Shown here: in pieces, positions 8,946 to 16,908 of the stretch
Position numbering within the stretch: position 1 is the first letter of the stretch
Layout: each line of letters opens with the position of its first letter
Assembly: GCA_964425595.1 (NCBI GenBank)
Contig: CAYRMW010000025.1
Coordinates: 1-33,028, forward strand
Origin: Caccovicinus sp964425595
GTDB taxonomy: Bacteria > Bacillota > Clostridia > Lachnospirales > Lachnospiraceae
Reading direction: 5' to 3'
Length of the DNA stretch: 33,028 bases
Position numbers and translations under genes: made by a program
Notes under the pieces: model-generated
Told to the model about the DNA's origin: nothing
The model's database searches: none
The model's input: the letters and a program-made list of their open reading frames with translations, nothing else

Positions 8946-9541
8946 CAGAAGAGGAATATTACGGGGATCTGCTTCCCAGGCTGCACGCGGTCAGGACACA
9001 GCTTTTGGATATGATCGGGGAATACCCGGAGACAACCTGTGAAAACGGTGGGATGCACGCCATCATGTACTGCTGTTCCAGGATCAAATCCCCGGAAAGC
9101 ATGATGGCAAAACTGAAAAAGAGAGGACTGCAGACCGACTGCGCCTCGGCGGTGAGCCATATGTATGATACCGTAGGCATCCGAATCATCTGTTCCTTTT
9201 TCGACGAGGTGTACCGGGTGGCTGACTGGCTCAAGACCAGGAAGGAGATTCAGGTGCTGCAGATCAAAGACTATATCGCTTATCCGAAAGCCAACGGCTA
9301 TCGGAGCTATCATCTGATTCTGTCTGTCCTGGAAGGCCCGGGCGCGGGAATGAACGCGGAGATCCAGCTGCGTACGATGGCGATCGATTTCTGGGCCAGC
9401 CTGGAGCACCAAATGAAGTATAAACAGAAGGTGAAACATGAGAATCTGATCCGCGATGAACTGAAACGGTGCGCGGATGAGATCGCGTCCGTCGACTTGT
9501 CCATGCAGACGATACGGGATTTGCTTGCGGAAGATTTTTAA
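8942..9541 (+). CDS. Small alarmone synthetase, (p)ppGpp synthetase (RelQ/YjbM-like)
   Basis: A 199-residue protein consisting of the RelA/SpoT synthetase domain alone. It transfers pyrophosphate from ATP to GDP or GTP. Visible motifs are RIKSPESM (Arg47, Lys49), the metal aspartate Asp76 in DTVGIRI, the G-loop YPKANGYRSYH (Lys116, Asn118, Tyr120, Arg121) and EIQLRTMAIDFWASLEH, with Glu140 as the likely second metal ligand. There is no HD hydrolase, TGS or ACT domain, so it should make but not degrade the alarmone. The start overlaps the kinase stop by four bases. Placement directly behind a two-component pair suggests that its level follows the signal sensed by the kinase; that is inference. 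Confidence 0.92.
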   Translation: MTEEEYYGDLLPRLHAVRTQLLDMIGEYPETTCENGGMHAIMYCCSRIKSPESMMAKLKKRGLQTDCASAVSHMYDTVGIRIICSFFDEVYRVADWLKTRKEIQVLQIKDYIAYPKANGYRSYHLILSVLEGPGAGMNAEIQLRTMAIDFWASLEHQMKYKQKVKHENLIRDELKRCADEIASVDLSMQTIRDLLAEDF

Positions 9542-9563
9542 CGATAAACAGGAGGTATGTACG

Positions 9564-10628
9564 ATGAGAAAGTATGACGCAGAGTATAACCGGGATTATA
9601 CCTTACTAGAAGAGGGGGCCGCGCCAGGAGAGCGTCGTTACGGGAGAGGCGGTTTTCGAAGCCGCAGGAGGAGAAAAAAGTCTCTGATCAGACGATGCGC
9701 GTCGCTGATGCTGTCGGCATCGCTCTTTGGCGTAACCGCGGCCGGCGCCTTCCAGGGCGCGAACCTGGTTTTTGACCGCATCGGAGCGGGTGTTGCGGCC
9801 GTGGCGGCGGATGCTGCGGATACCGGCTTAGCTTCGCTTGACGAAAGCGAACTGAGCCTTACCAGCGCGAGCGGCGGGGTCATCCGGACCGCTACCGTAA
9901 ATTCCGGCGGTATGGACGTCTCTACGATCGCCGCGGCCGCCTTGCCTTCTGTGGTCGCCATCACCAATGTTTCCGTGCAGGAGGTAAGACGGTATTACGG
10001 GCTGTTTGGCCGGTACGGACAGTGGGCTACGGAGATGCAGGAGACCGAGAGCGCTGGTTCCGGCGTGATCATCGCCCAGGACGGATCCTACCTATATATC
10101 GTGACAAACAACCATGTCGTGGACGGCGCGGTATCGCTGTCGATCAGCTTCGTGGATGAGGCGGTGTACAGCGCGACGGTGTGCGGTACCGATTCCGATC
10201 TGGATCTGGCCGTGGTCAGGGTGGCGATCGCCGACCTTTCCGATACGACCAGGTCGCAGATCGCGGTGGCTTCGATCGGAAACTCCGATGATATGCTGGT
10301 CGGCGAGCAGGTTGTGGCGATCGGAAATGCCATGGGATACGGCCAGTCGGTCACGACCGGGATCATCAGCGCCCTGAACCGCACGGTCACGACCGGCACG
10401 GATTCATCGGGCAATGCCATTACGTCTACCTATATCCAGACTGACGCGGCCATCAATCCGGGCAACAGCGGAGGCGCTCTGCTGAACATGGACGGGCAGC
10501 TGATCGGCATCAACACAGCGAAAGTATCTTCGACCGAGATCGAAGGCATGGGGTATGCCATCCCGATCTCTCAGGTGTGGGGAACCATCCTGGAGCTGAT
10601 GGGGGAGACCTCCGGAATCAGTGCATGA
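9564..10628 (+). CDS. Membrane-anchored HtrA/DegP-type serine protease without a PDZ domain
   Basis: A 354-residue trypsin-like protease. The start ATG 9564 follows AGGAGG; an earlier in-frame start at 9477 would run back through the alarmone synthetase. An Arg/Lys-rich N-terminal stretch (about 29-48) precedes one membrane helix (about 50-72), so the catalytic domain should lie outside the membrane. The triad is His184 (NNHVVDGA), Asp214 (DLAVV) and Ser302 (NPGNSGGALLN). The protein ends shortly after the protease domain (GMGYAIPIS) and so lacks the PDZ domain usual in HtrA and DegP. It begins 22 bases after the alarmone synthetase and is probably in the same operon. I see no convincing terminator before the downstream riboswitch promoter. 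Confidence 0.92.
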   Translation: MRKYDAEYNRDYTLLEEGAAPGERRYGRGGFRSRRRRKKSLIRRCASLMLSASLFGVTAAGAFQGANLVFDRIGAGVAAVAADAADTGLASLDESELSLTSASGGVIRTATVNSGGMDVSTIAAAALPSVVAITNVSVQEVRRYYGLFGRYGQWATEMQETESAGSGVIIAQDGSYLYIVTNNHVVDGAVSLSISFVDEAVYSATVCGTDSDLDLAVVRVAIADLSDTTRSQIAVASIGNSDDMLVGEQVVAIGNAMGYGQSVTTGIISALNRTVTTGTDSSGNAITSTYIQTDAAINPGNSGGALLNMDGQLIGINTAKVSSTEIEGMGYAIPISQVWGTILELMGETSGISA

Positions 10629-10690
10629 CCCCCTGCCGCACGGATCCTGACCTGAGCAGCGGTTTGGCCGCAGATTTCATTGATTTTTTC

Positions 10691-10719
10691 TTGACAATAA
10701 GGAGAAAAAATGATAAGGT
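10691..10719 (+). promoter_or_regulatory. Promoter of the riboswitch-controlled ATPase gene
   Basis: A perfect -35 box TTGACA (10691-10696) is followed after 17 bases by TAAGGT (10714-10719), with an upstream TG (10711-10712) that makes an extended -10. The expected transcription start is just before the aptamer. Confidence 0.7.
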
Positions 10720-10724
10720 AACTA

Positions 10725-10830
10725 CATCGTAAGGGAGTAGTCGGCACATGCAGCGATGCATGCGGTTGCGAAGTCAACAGCACGGGGCAGTGATGCTCAT
10801 TGGCTTGGTATTAAATGGCGAGACTTACCT
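10725..10830 (+). ncRNA. yybP-ykoY (Mn2+) riboswitch aptamer
   Basis: GTAAG (10729-10733) pairs with CTTAC (10824-10828) as P1. Inside it lie the conserved loop GGGAGTAG (10733-10740) and, at the 3' side, CGAGAC (10819-10824), a one-base variant of the family's CAAGAC. An internal hairpin, CATGCA-GCGA-TGCATG (10747-10762), is closed by a GNRA-type tetraloop. This family senses Mn2+ and turns on manganese efflux and related membrane proteins. The recognition rests on these motifs and on the P-type ATPase downstream. I could not run a covariance model. Confidence 0.85.
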
Positions 10831-10867
10831 GCTATTGCAGTATGATAGCAGGGGAGTCTCTTTTTTT
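10820..10867 (+). terminator. Riboswitch-controlled intrinsic terminator
   Basis: GAGACT (10820-10825) pairs with AGTCTC (10855-10860), and CCTGCTAT (10828-10835) pairs with ATAGCAGG (10845-10852). Seven T follow. The 5' arm contains the 3' strand of aptamer P1, so the two structures exclude each other. Metal binding should hold P1 and block termination, which makes this an ON switch. Confidence 0.85.
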
Positions 10868-10953
10868 ATACCCTGACGGAGCAGGACAGCCGCTGCGAAC
10901 CGGTACGATAACGCTGCACAATGATGCTGAACCAGAAAAGGAGGAGAAGTTGA

Positions 10954-13602
10954 GTGAAAGAGTATTTATCCAGCGTTGAGGATGTGCTGAGGGAGCAGAG
11001 CTCAACCGAGGAAGGCCTTTCCCAGGCGGAGGCTTCCAGGAGGCTGGAGCAGGTCGGCCCCAATAAGCTGAAGGAAGGCAAAAAGGAGTCCCTGTTCCGG
11101 AAGTTTTTGGATGAACTGGCGGATCCGATGATCATCATCCTTTTGGTGGCGGCGGCCATTTCCGGCGTGACCGCTTACTACGAAGGCGAATCGTTCGCGG
11201 ATGTCATCATCATCCTGATCGTGGTGATCATTAACGCGGTCCTTGGCGTGTTCCAGGAAAGCAAGGCGGAGGCAGCCATCGCCGCTTTGCAGGAGATCGC
11301 GGCGGCCACCAGCAAGGTGATGCGCGACGGGAAGCTGGTAACCTTAAGAAGCGAGGAGATCGTCCCGGGCGATATCGTGGTGCTGGAAGCGGGAGATTCG
11401 GTGCCGGCGGACGGGCGGATCATCGAGAGCGCCAGCATGAAGATCGAAGAGGCGGCGCTGACCGGCGAGTCGGTTCCGGTAAACAAGCTGGTCAAGGTAC
11501 TGAACCTGGACGGCGAAAAGGATATCCCGCTCGGCGACCGCAAGAACATGATGTATATGGGATCGACGGTGGTGTATGGCCGCGGCAAGGCAGTGATCAC
11601 CGGGACCGGAATGAACACCGAGATGGGCAAGATCGCTACGGCGCTGACGGAGGCCAAAGAGGAGGAGACGCCCCTTCAGATCAAGCTGAACCAGTTAAGC
11701 AAGATGCTGACCGTCCTGGTTGTCGGGATCTGCGTCATCATCTTTGCCGTCGGTCTGATCCGCGCGAATCTTTCACCGGAAGGCATTACCGGGGATACGG
11801 TCTTAAGTACCTTTATGGTTGCCGTTTCTCTGGCTGTGGCGGCGATTCCCGAAGGCCTTGCGGCGGTGGTGACGATCGTGCTGTCCATCGGCGTGACCAA
11901 TATGTCGAAACGCAACGCCATCATCCGGAAGCTGACGGCAGTGGAGACACTGGGATGTACCCAGATCATCTGTTCGGATAAGACCGGTACCCTGACCCAG
12001 AACAAGATGACGGTGGTGGAGCATTTCACGGATGACGAAAAGCTGCTGGAGACGGCGATGGCCCTCTGTTCTGACGCGGAGCTTGATCCGGATACCAGTG
12101 ACGCGGTCGGCGAGCCTACCGAGTGCGCCCTGGTCAACGATGCCAATCAAAACGGCATGCCAAAGACTGCCCTGAAGGATGCTTACGTCCGCGTAGGTGA
12201 AGCGCCCTTTGACTCCATGCGCAAGATGATGTCGACGATACATGAGACGAAGGAGCATCAGATCGTCCAGTTTACCAAGGGCGCGCCGGATGAAGTGCTG
12301 AAACGCTGCACGAAGGCGCTGGTGAACGGCGAAATCGTTCCCATGACGGAAGAGATTAAGGAGCGCATCCTTGGCGCCAATAAGTCCATGGCTGACCGGG
12401 CGCTCCGTGTGCTCTGCGCCTCGTTTCGCCAGTGGGACAGCCTGCCCGGCAGTTTTGAACCGGACGAGCTGGAGAAGGATCTGGTGTATGTGGGACTGTC
12501 CGGGATGATCGATCCGGTCCGTCCGGAGGTTAAGCCGGCGATCGTCGAGTGCCGGGGAGCCGGCATCCGTCCGATCATGATCACCGGCGACCATAAGGAC
12601 ACGGCGGCAGCCATCGCGATGGAGCTGGGCATCATTGACAGCCCGGATCAGGCCATTACCGGCGCGCAGTTAAATGAGATGGATGAGGCGGAATTTGTCC
12701 GGAACATTGAAAAGTATTCCGTATATGCCCGCGTCCAGCCGGAGCATAAGGTCCGGATTGTCAACGGCTGGAAGGCCAAAGGCATGATCACGGCCATGAC
12801 CGGAGACGGCGTCAATGACGCGCCCTCCATCAAGAGCGCGGATATCGGCATCGGTATGGGCATTACCGGCACGGACGTGACCAAAAATGTGGCGGACATG
12901 GTTCTTGCGGATGACAACTTCGCGACGATCGTATCGGCGGTAGAAGAGGGACGGCGGATCTACGCGAACATCCGCAAGGCGATCCAGTTTCTTCTGGCGT
13001 CCAACCTGGCGGAGGTCCTGGCGATCTTTTTTGCCACGCTGATCGGCTTTACCATCCTTGAACCGGTGCATCTTCTGTGGATCAACCTGATCACAGACTG
13101 TTTCCCGGCGCTGGCCCTTGGCCTGGAAAAGAGCGAGGCGGACAGCATGAAACAGCCCCCGAGAGATCCGAAGGAAGGGATCTTCGCCGGAGGCATGGGC
13201 TTTGATGTATTCTTCCAGGGCCTGATCGTAACGGCTCTGGTCATGCTTTCTTACCTGATCGGCCATCATATCGAGACCGGCGCGTGGGAGTTTGTCAACA
13301 GTCCGGACGGAACGACGATGGCCTTCCTGACGCTGTCCATGGTGGAGATCTTCCATTCGCTGAACATGAGAAGCCGCCGCGGCTCCATCTTCTGTTTAAA
13401 GACGCAGAACCGTTTCCTGTTCGGCGCCATGATCGTATCGCTGATTCTGACGACGGCGGTGATCGAGATCCCCGTCCTGGCGGCGGCCTTCGAGTTTACG
13501 CCCATTGATCTGGGCGAGTATGCGATCGCCCTGGGACTGGCTGTGCTGATCATCCCGATTATGGAAATCGTGAAGTTCATCCAGAGACGGCTGGGCGTGT
13601 AA
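10954..13602 (+). CDS. P2-type cation-transporting ATPase, probable Mn2+/Ca2+ exporter
   Basis: An 882-residue P-type ATPase that couples ATP hydrolysis to cation movement across the cytoplasmic membrane. It has the actuator motif TGES, the phosphorylation motif DKTGT with Asp342, the hinge TGDGVNDAPS, and helices with ion-binding signatures IPEGLAA (M4) and NLITD (M6), as in SERCA/PMR1-like P2A pumps. There are about ten membrane helices. The start is GTG 10954: an in-frame stop sits directly before it and AGGAGG lies 9 bases upstream. By sequence alone it would be called a Ca2+ pump. The Mn2+ riboswitch in its leader points to Mn2+ efflux as the more likely role, perhaps with both ions. Confidence 0.92.
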   Translation: MKEYLSSVEDVLREQSSTEEGLSQAEASRRLEQVGPNKLKEGKKESLFRKFLDELADPMIIILLVAAAISGVTAYYEGESFADVIIILIVVIINAVLGVFQESKAEAAIAALQEIAAATSKVMRDGKLVTLRSEEIVPGDIVVLEAGDSVPADGRIIESASMKIEEAALTGESVPVNKLVKVLNLDGEKDIPLGDRKNMMYMGSTVVYGRGKAVITGTGMNTEMGKIATALTEAKEEETPLQIKLNQLSKMLTVLVVGICVIIFAVGLIRANLSPEGITGDTVLSTFMVAVSLAVAAIPEGLAAVVTIVLSIGVTNMSKRNAIIRKLTAVETLGCTQIICSDKTGTLTQNKMTVVEHFTDDEKLLETAMALCSDAELDPDTSDAVGEPTECALVNDANQNGMPKTALKDAYVRVGEAPFDSMRKMMSTIHETKEHQIVQFTKGAPDEVLKRCTKALVNGEIVPMTEEIKERILGANKSMADRALRVLCASFRQWDSLPGSFEPDELEKDLVYVGLSGMIDPVRPEVKPAIVECRGAGIRPIMITGDHKDTAAAIAMELGIIDSPDQAITGAQLNEMDEAEFVRNIEKYSVYARVQPEHKVRIVNGWKAKGMITAMTGDGVNDAPSIKSADIGIGMGITGTDVTKNVADMVLADDNFATIVSAVEEGRRIYANIRKAIQFLLASNLAEVLAIFFATLIGFTILEPVHLLWINLITDCFPALALGLEKSEADSMKQPPRDPKEGIFAGGMGFDVFFQGLIVTALVMLSYLIGHHIETGAWEFVNSPDGTTMAFLTLSMVEIFHSLNMRSRRGSIFCLKTQNRFLFGAMIVSLILTTAVIEIPVLAAAFEFTPIDLGEYAIALGLAVLIIPIMEIVKFIQRRLGV

Positions 13603-13609
13603 ATCGCCT

Positions 13610-13625
13610 GCCCGGGTCACCGGGC
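13610..13625. repeat. Short hairpin between convergent ATPase and MFS genes
   Basis: GCCCGG (13610-13615) and CCGGGC (13620-13625) form a perfect 6-bp stem spanning the 14-base gap between the converging genes and the end of the MFS gene. There is no T-run on either side, so a terminator role is only possible. Confidence 0.35.
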
Positions 13626-14816
13626 TGTCCGCCGGGAAAGGCACAGATAGAGGACGTAGAAGGCGGCCATGCATACCGGAAGGATCAGGAAACTGGCACG
13701 GTACCCGATGGAGCCGCAGAGCACGCCGAAGAGAAGATTAAACAGGATATCGGCGATCGTTGCCACACTGATGATGGCGCCGGTCCGTGTGGCAGCGACC
13801 GAGACCGGATAAAGCTCCTGGAAAAAGAGGATGATCGTCGGATAGAGCACCGAGATGGCGAAGCCGGAGACGCCCACGAGGAAGACCCCGGAAGCGCCGA
13901 GGAGGATGCCCGCGCAAAAGAGCAGCGTCCCGATGCCGCCGAAGAGGCGGATACTCTTTACGGTTCCCAGTTTCTGCACGGCGGGTGCGAAGACCAGCCG
14001 GCCGATGGTCATGCCGCCCCAGAAGATCGACAGGCAAAGCGAGGCGCGATCCGAATCCATGGAAAATGCGGCGATGCAGTAGGAGAGGAACCAGTTCATG
14101 ATCCCGTGCTCCCCGATAAAATAGCAGCCGAGCATGGCCGCCAGAAGCCAGAACAGGGCGGGAGAGGGGGCGGCTTTGGGCGGCGCCGCGGCGGCTTCGC
14201 CGGTGGTTTTCACGGTTTTTTTGGGGGCGTCTTCCCGCCTTTCGGCGATCTCCTTCCAGCCGGGGAGCCCAACCTGGCTAAACAGCAGGATAGCGGCGGC
14301 TCCGATGATCAACAGCACGGCGTTGATCATCTTCCATCCGCCGTAGCTGAAGGCGTAGCGTCCCAAAAGGAACTGGCTCCCGCTGGTCCCCAGGCCCTGG
14401 ATGAAGAAAAAGACATTGACCATCAAACCGGCATAACCCGCGCAGACCATGGGGGTAAGGATATTGATGGTGGTGTTCAACAGCGTGGAGGCGCCCAGCG
14501 CCAGGAACATGGAGACCAGGATGAAGGCATAGCTGTCGGTCAGAAGATTCAGCACCAGGGCAAACATCCAGACCGCCATGATGGATAGGGTCACCTTTTT
14601 GCGGTCAAAGGTATCCAGGAATTTTCCGCCCAAGCTTAAAAACAGAAGATTGCCCACATAGCTGATGGTGACGATCAGGGACAGCTGGCTGTCGCTTAAG
14701 CCGTACCGCTGTTGAAATACAGGGGCGAAGATGCCGCGCAGCGCGTCGTTGGATCCCAGGCCAAGCATCAGGATCGCGAAGCAAAGGATCGGGATGATGA
14801 TTCGTTTCTCTTTCAT
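13617..14816 (-). CDS. MFS transporter, probable sugar or acid-sugar permease
   Basis: A 399-residue, about 12-helix major facilitator protein. The motif between helices 2 and 3, GGKFLDTFDRKK, is the MFS motif A. A long cytoplasmic loop after helix 6 (about residues 185-220) is rich in Lys, Ala and Pro. I chose the ATG at 14816, which has GGAGGAAA 9 bases upstream; a longer reading to 14879 lacks such a site. The gene is divergent from the ABC importer and pectin enzymes, sharing a 319-base control region with a perfect dyad. A role in moving a pectin-derived sugar is likely by context, but the substrate cannot be read from the sequence. Confidence 0.85.
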   Translation of the reverse strand: MKEKRIIIPILCFAILMLGLGSNDALRGIFAPVFQQRYGLSDSQLSLIVTISYVGNLLFLSLGGKFLDTFDRKKVTLSIMAVWMFALVLNLLTDSYAFILVSMFLALGASTLLNTTINILTPMVCAGYAGLMVNVFFFIQGLGTSGSQFLLGRYAFSYGGWKMINAVLLIIGAAAILLFSQVGLPGWKEIAERREDAPKKTVKTTGEAAAAPPKAAPSPALFWLLAAMLGCYFIGEHGIMNWFLSYCIAAFSMDSDRASLCLSIFWGGMTIGRLVFAPAVQKLGTVKSIRLFGGIGTLLFCAGILLGASGVFLVGVSGFAISVLYPTIILFFQELYPVSVAATRTGAIISVATIADILFNLLFGVLCGSIGYRASFLILPVCMAAFYVLYLCLSRRTAR

Positions 14817-14856
14817 GATCAGTTTCCTCCGGATGGATATTCTTTTCTTTATTGAA

Positions 14857-14898
14857 AGTATAGCCGGTTTTTGCTGCAAATTCTATGCATAATTTGCA
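14857..14898 (-). promoter_or_regulatory. MFS promoter with perfect operator-like dyad
   Basis: On the minus strand TATACT (14857-14862 on the plus strand) is a good -10. The region 17 bases upstream is a weak -35 (TAGAAT). It is overlapped by a perfect inverted repeat, TGCAAATT (14875-14882) and AATTTGCA (14891-14898), with an 8-base spacer. This symmetric site would suit a dimeric regulator of the divergent pectin operon. Confidence 0.5.
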
Positions 14899-14955
14899 CA
14901 CTGAAAATCGGAACATTGTATTTTTTGCTCATCTTCTTTCTGCACGGAAATCGAG

Positions 14956-15017
14956 AAAAAACGGATTTTACAGCATGATTCCCAATGAAAAAACAAAAAA
15001 TGCAACAAAAAACGGAT
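14956..15017. repeat. Direct repeat in the MFS/ABC divergent region
   Basis: AAAAAACGGAT occurs at 14956-14966 and 15007-15017, 51 bases apart, in the same orientation. Direct repeats about five helical turns apart upstream of a transport operon would fit AraC-type binding. The region between 14817 and 15135 holds no gene. I could not assign a confident promoter for the ABC operon in it. Confidence 0.35.
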
Positions 15018-15135
15018 ACGACAAACAAAAAATGCATAGATTTATTGGCTTTCATTGTGTAATATATAGACATTAAACGAAATACAGCTGTACAAGACGC
15101 GTTGGACGAAACCAGAAAGATGAGGAGAGGGCACG

Positions 15136-16044
15136 ATGAAAAAAATGAACGGAGTAACAGCGGTAAGAAAAGGAAAAGGCTTTGATACGCGCCAGGCATG
15201 GGCATTTGCCTTTTGTCTGCCGAATATCCTGTTTTTCCTTGTCTTTTTTATTGCGCCGGCAATCGTGGGAGTATGGTATTCCCTGACGAATTATAACGGA
15301 TTTAAACAGATGGATTTTGTGGGCCTGGATAATTACATCAAATTATTCCAGGATTCGGACTTTTACAGTACCCTGTGGAGGACGGTGCTTTACAGCCTGG
15401 TCTCCGTTCCGGTCGGGTATGTGGTAGCGCTGGGCTTCGGCCTGCTTTTGTCGTCTGACCGGATCAAGGGACTGACGATCCTTCGTATCCTGATCTACTG
15501 GCCCATCCTGCTTTCCACCATCCTGGTCGGTCTTACCTGGAAGTGGATCTTTGGTGAGAGCTTCGGCCTGATCAACTTCCTGCTCGACAGCGCAGGGCTT
15601 CCGCAGATCCACTGGTCAACGGATGCGACTGCGGCGTTTATCACGACCATCATCGCCGGCACCTGGTCCGGATGTGGCACGAACATGCTGATCTTCATCG
15701 GCGCGCTGAAGCAGATCTCCACGGAGTTGATCGAAGCGGCCACGCTGGACGGCGCGAATAAATGGCAGGTGTTCTGGAATATCACCATTCCTCATTTGAA
15801 ACCGGTCTCCTTTATGGTGATCATCCTTTCCGTTATCAACTCGTTCAAGGTCTTTGCCATGGTACAGACCCTGACCAACGGCGGACCGGGTACATCGACG
15901 ACTTACATGATCCAGTACATTTATACCACCGGCTTCACCAGGAACCGGGTAGGCTATGCGAGCGCGGCATCCATGGTACTGTTTGTCATCCTGTTGATCC
16001 TGTCCTTTGTTCAGACAAAGATCAGTGATAAGGCATCTGAATAA
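15136..16044 (+). CDS. Sugar ABC transporter permease, MalF/UgpA type
   Basis: A 302-residue inner-membrane permease with six predicted helices and the cytoplasmic EAA loop (EAATLDGANKWQVFW) that docks to the ATPase. It is the first gene of a carbohydrate importer operon, and its start is preceded by GAGGAGAGG. The second permease follows 15 bases after its stop. No ATP-binding subunit is encoded anywhere in the window, which is usual for Firmicute oligosaccharide importers that share an MsmX-type ATPase. Neighbouring GH28 and GH105 genes suggest that pectin or rhamnogalacturonan oligosaccharides are the cargo, similar to the YtcQ/YteP/YtcP systems. Confidence 0.93.
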   Translation: MKKMNGVTAVRKGKGFDTRQAWAFAFCLPNILFFLVFFIAPAIVGVWYSLTNYNGFKQMDFVGLDNYIKLFQDSDFYSTLWRTVLYSLVSVPVGYVVALGFGLLLSSDRIKGLTILRILIYWPILLSTILVGLTWKWIFGESFGLINFLLDSAGLPQIHWSTDATAAFITTIIAGTWSGCGTNMLIFIGALKQISTELIEAATLDGANKWQVFWNITIPHLKPVSFMVIILSVINSFKVFAMVQTLTNGGPGTSTTYMIQYIYTTGFTRNRVGYASAASMVLFVILLILSFVQTKISDKASE

Positions 16045-16059
16045 GGAGGAGGAAGAAGA

Positions 16060-16878
16060 ATGAAGAATATCAAAGCTGTCGCAGTACATATCGTTATCTT
16101 TGCGCTTGCATTTCTCTGGATTTTCCCGGTGATCTGGCTGGCGCTCAGTTCCTTTAAAGACGGCTCGGAACTGTTTACCTTTCCGTTGACCATTATCCCG
16201 AAGCACTTTACGCTGGAAAATTACAAGACGGCCTGGGAGCAGTTTGACCTGCTGCTTTATACCGGAAATACGGCGTTTATCACCGTTGTGGCTACCGTGA
16301 TCACCGTCATCATGAGCAGCATGTGCGGCTATGCCCTGGCAAAATACGACTACAAATGGCTGAAGATCCTGTTCCTCTGCCTGCTGGCTACGACCATGCT
16401 TCCCACCGAGGTGATCATGAGCCCGAGCTTTACCGTGCTGAATAAGCTTGGCCTCTACAACAGTCTCTGGGGCTGTATCATCCCTACCGTTGGCACCATG
16501 ACCGGTGTGTTCCTAATGCGGCAGTTCTTCATTTCCGTGCCGAATGAGCTGATCGAGTCCGCCAGGATTGACGGCGCTACCGAGGGGCAGATCTTTACCC
16601 GGATCATGTTCCCGATCTGCCGTCCGCAGGTCGCCATCCTGGCGATCTTCAGCTTCCAGTGGAGATGGAACGACTATATCTGGCCGCTGCTCGCGCTGAG
16701 CGATCCTAAGAAATACACCCTGCAGCTGGCGCTGCGCACCTTATCCGGAGCGGAGGCGGTCAACTGGACGGTCCTGCTGTCTACGGCAGTTCTGACCATG
16801 ATCCCCATTTTGATCGTCTTTGTTATCTTCAATAAGCAGATCATGAATGCAAACATGTCGTCCGGCGTTAAGGGCTGA
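16060..16878 (+). CDS. Sugar ABC transporter permease, MalG/UgpE type
   Basis: A 272-residue inner-membrane permease with about six helices and the EAA-type loop ESARIDGATEGQIF. It pairs with the permease just upstream to form the channel of the importer. Its start follows AAGGAGGAGG. The solute-binding lipoprotein gene begins 30 bases downstream, so the order permease, permease, binding protein is reversed relative to many sugar ABC operons, which start with the binding protein. Confidence 0.93.
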   Translation: MKNIKAVAVHIVIFALAFLWIFPVIWLALSSFKDGSELFTFPLTIIPKHFTLENYKTAWEQFDLLLYTGNTAFITVVATVITVIMSSMCGYALAKYDYKWLKILFLCLLATTMLPTEVIMSPSFTVLNKLGLYNSLWGCIIPTVGTMTGVFLMRQFFISVPNELIESARIDGATEGQIFTRIMFPICRPQVAILAIFSFQWRWNDYIWPLLALSDPKKYTLQLALRTLSGAEAVNWTVLLSTAVLTMIPILIVFVIFNKQIMNANMSSGVKG

Positions 16879-16908
16879 CATGGGCAAATAAAAAGGAGGA
16901 GATGTAGA

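Noticed and set aside
9564..9780. Twin-arginine export signal for the HtrA-like protease
   Set aside because: The arginine cluster lacks the twin-arginine consensus with its following hydrophobic residues, and the helix looks like a simple membrane anchor.
10629..10690. Terminator after the HtrA-like gene
   Set aside because: GCGG and CCGC near 10662-10674 form only a 4-bp stem, and the T-run comes too far downstream; I do not call it.
11803..13356. Minus-strand open frames of 263 and 228 residues inside the ATPase gene
   Set aside because: They are antisense to the conserved P-type ATPase domains; their basic, His-rich composition is typical of reverse-strand artefacts.
14106..14588. Plus-strand open frame of 160 residues antisense to the MFS gene
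   Set aside because: Gly/Asp/Gln-rich sequence without any motif; the MFS reading has a good ribosome binding site and clear membrane helices.
14940..15075. Catabolite-response (cre) site before the ABC operon
   Set aside because: The A-rich CGGAT segments match the cre consensus too poorly, especially in the second half-site.
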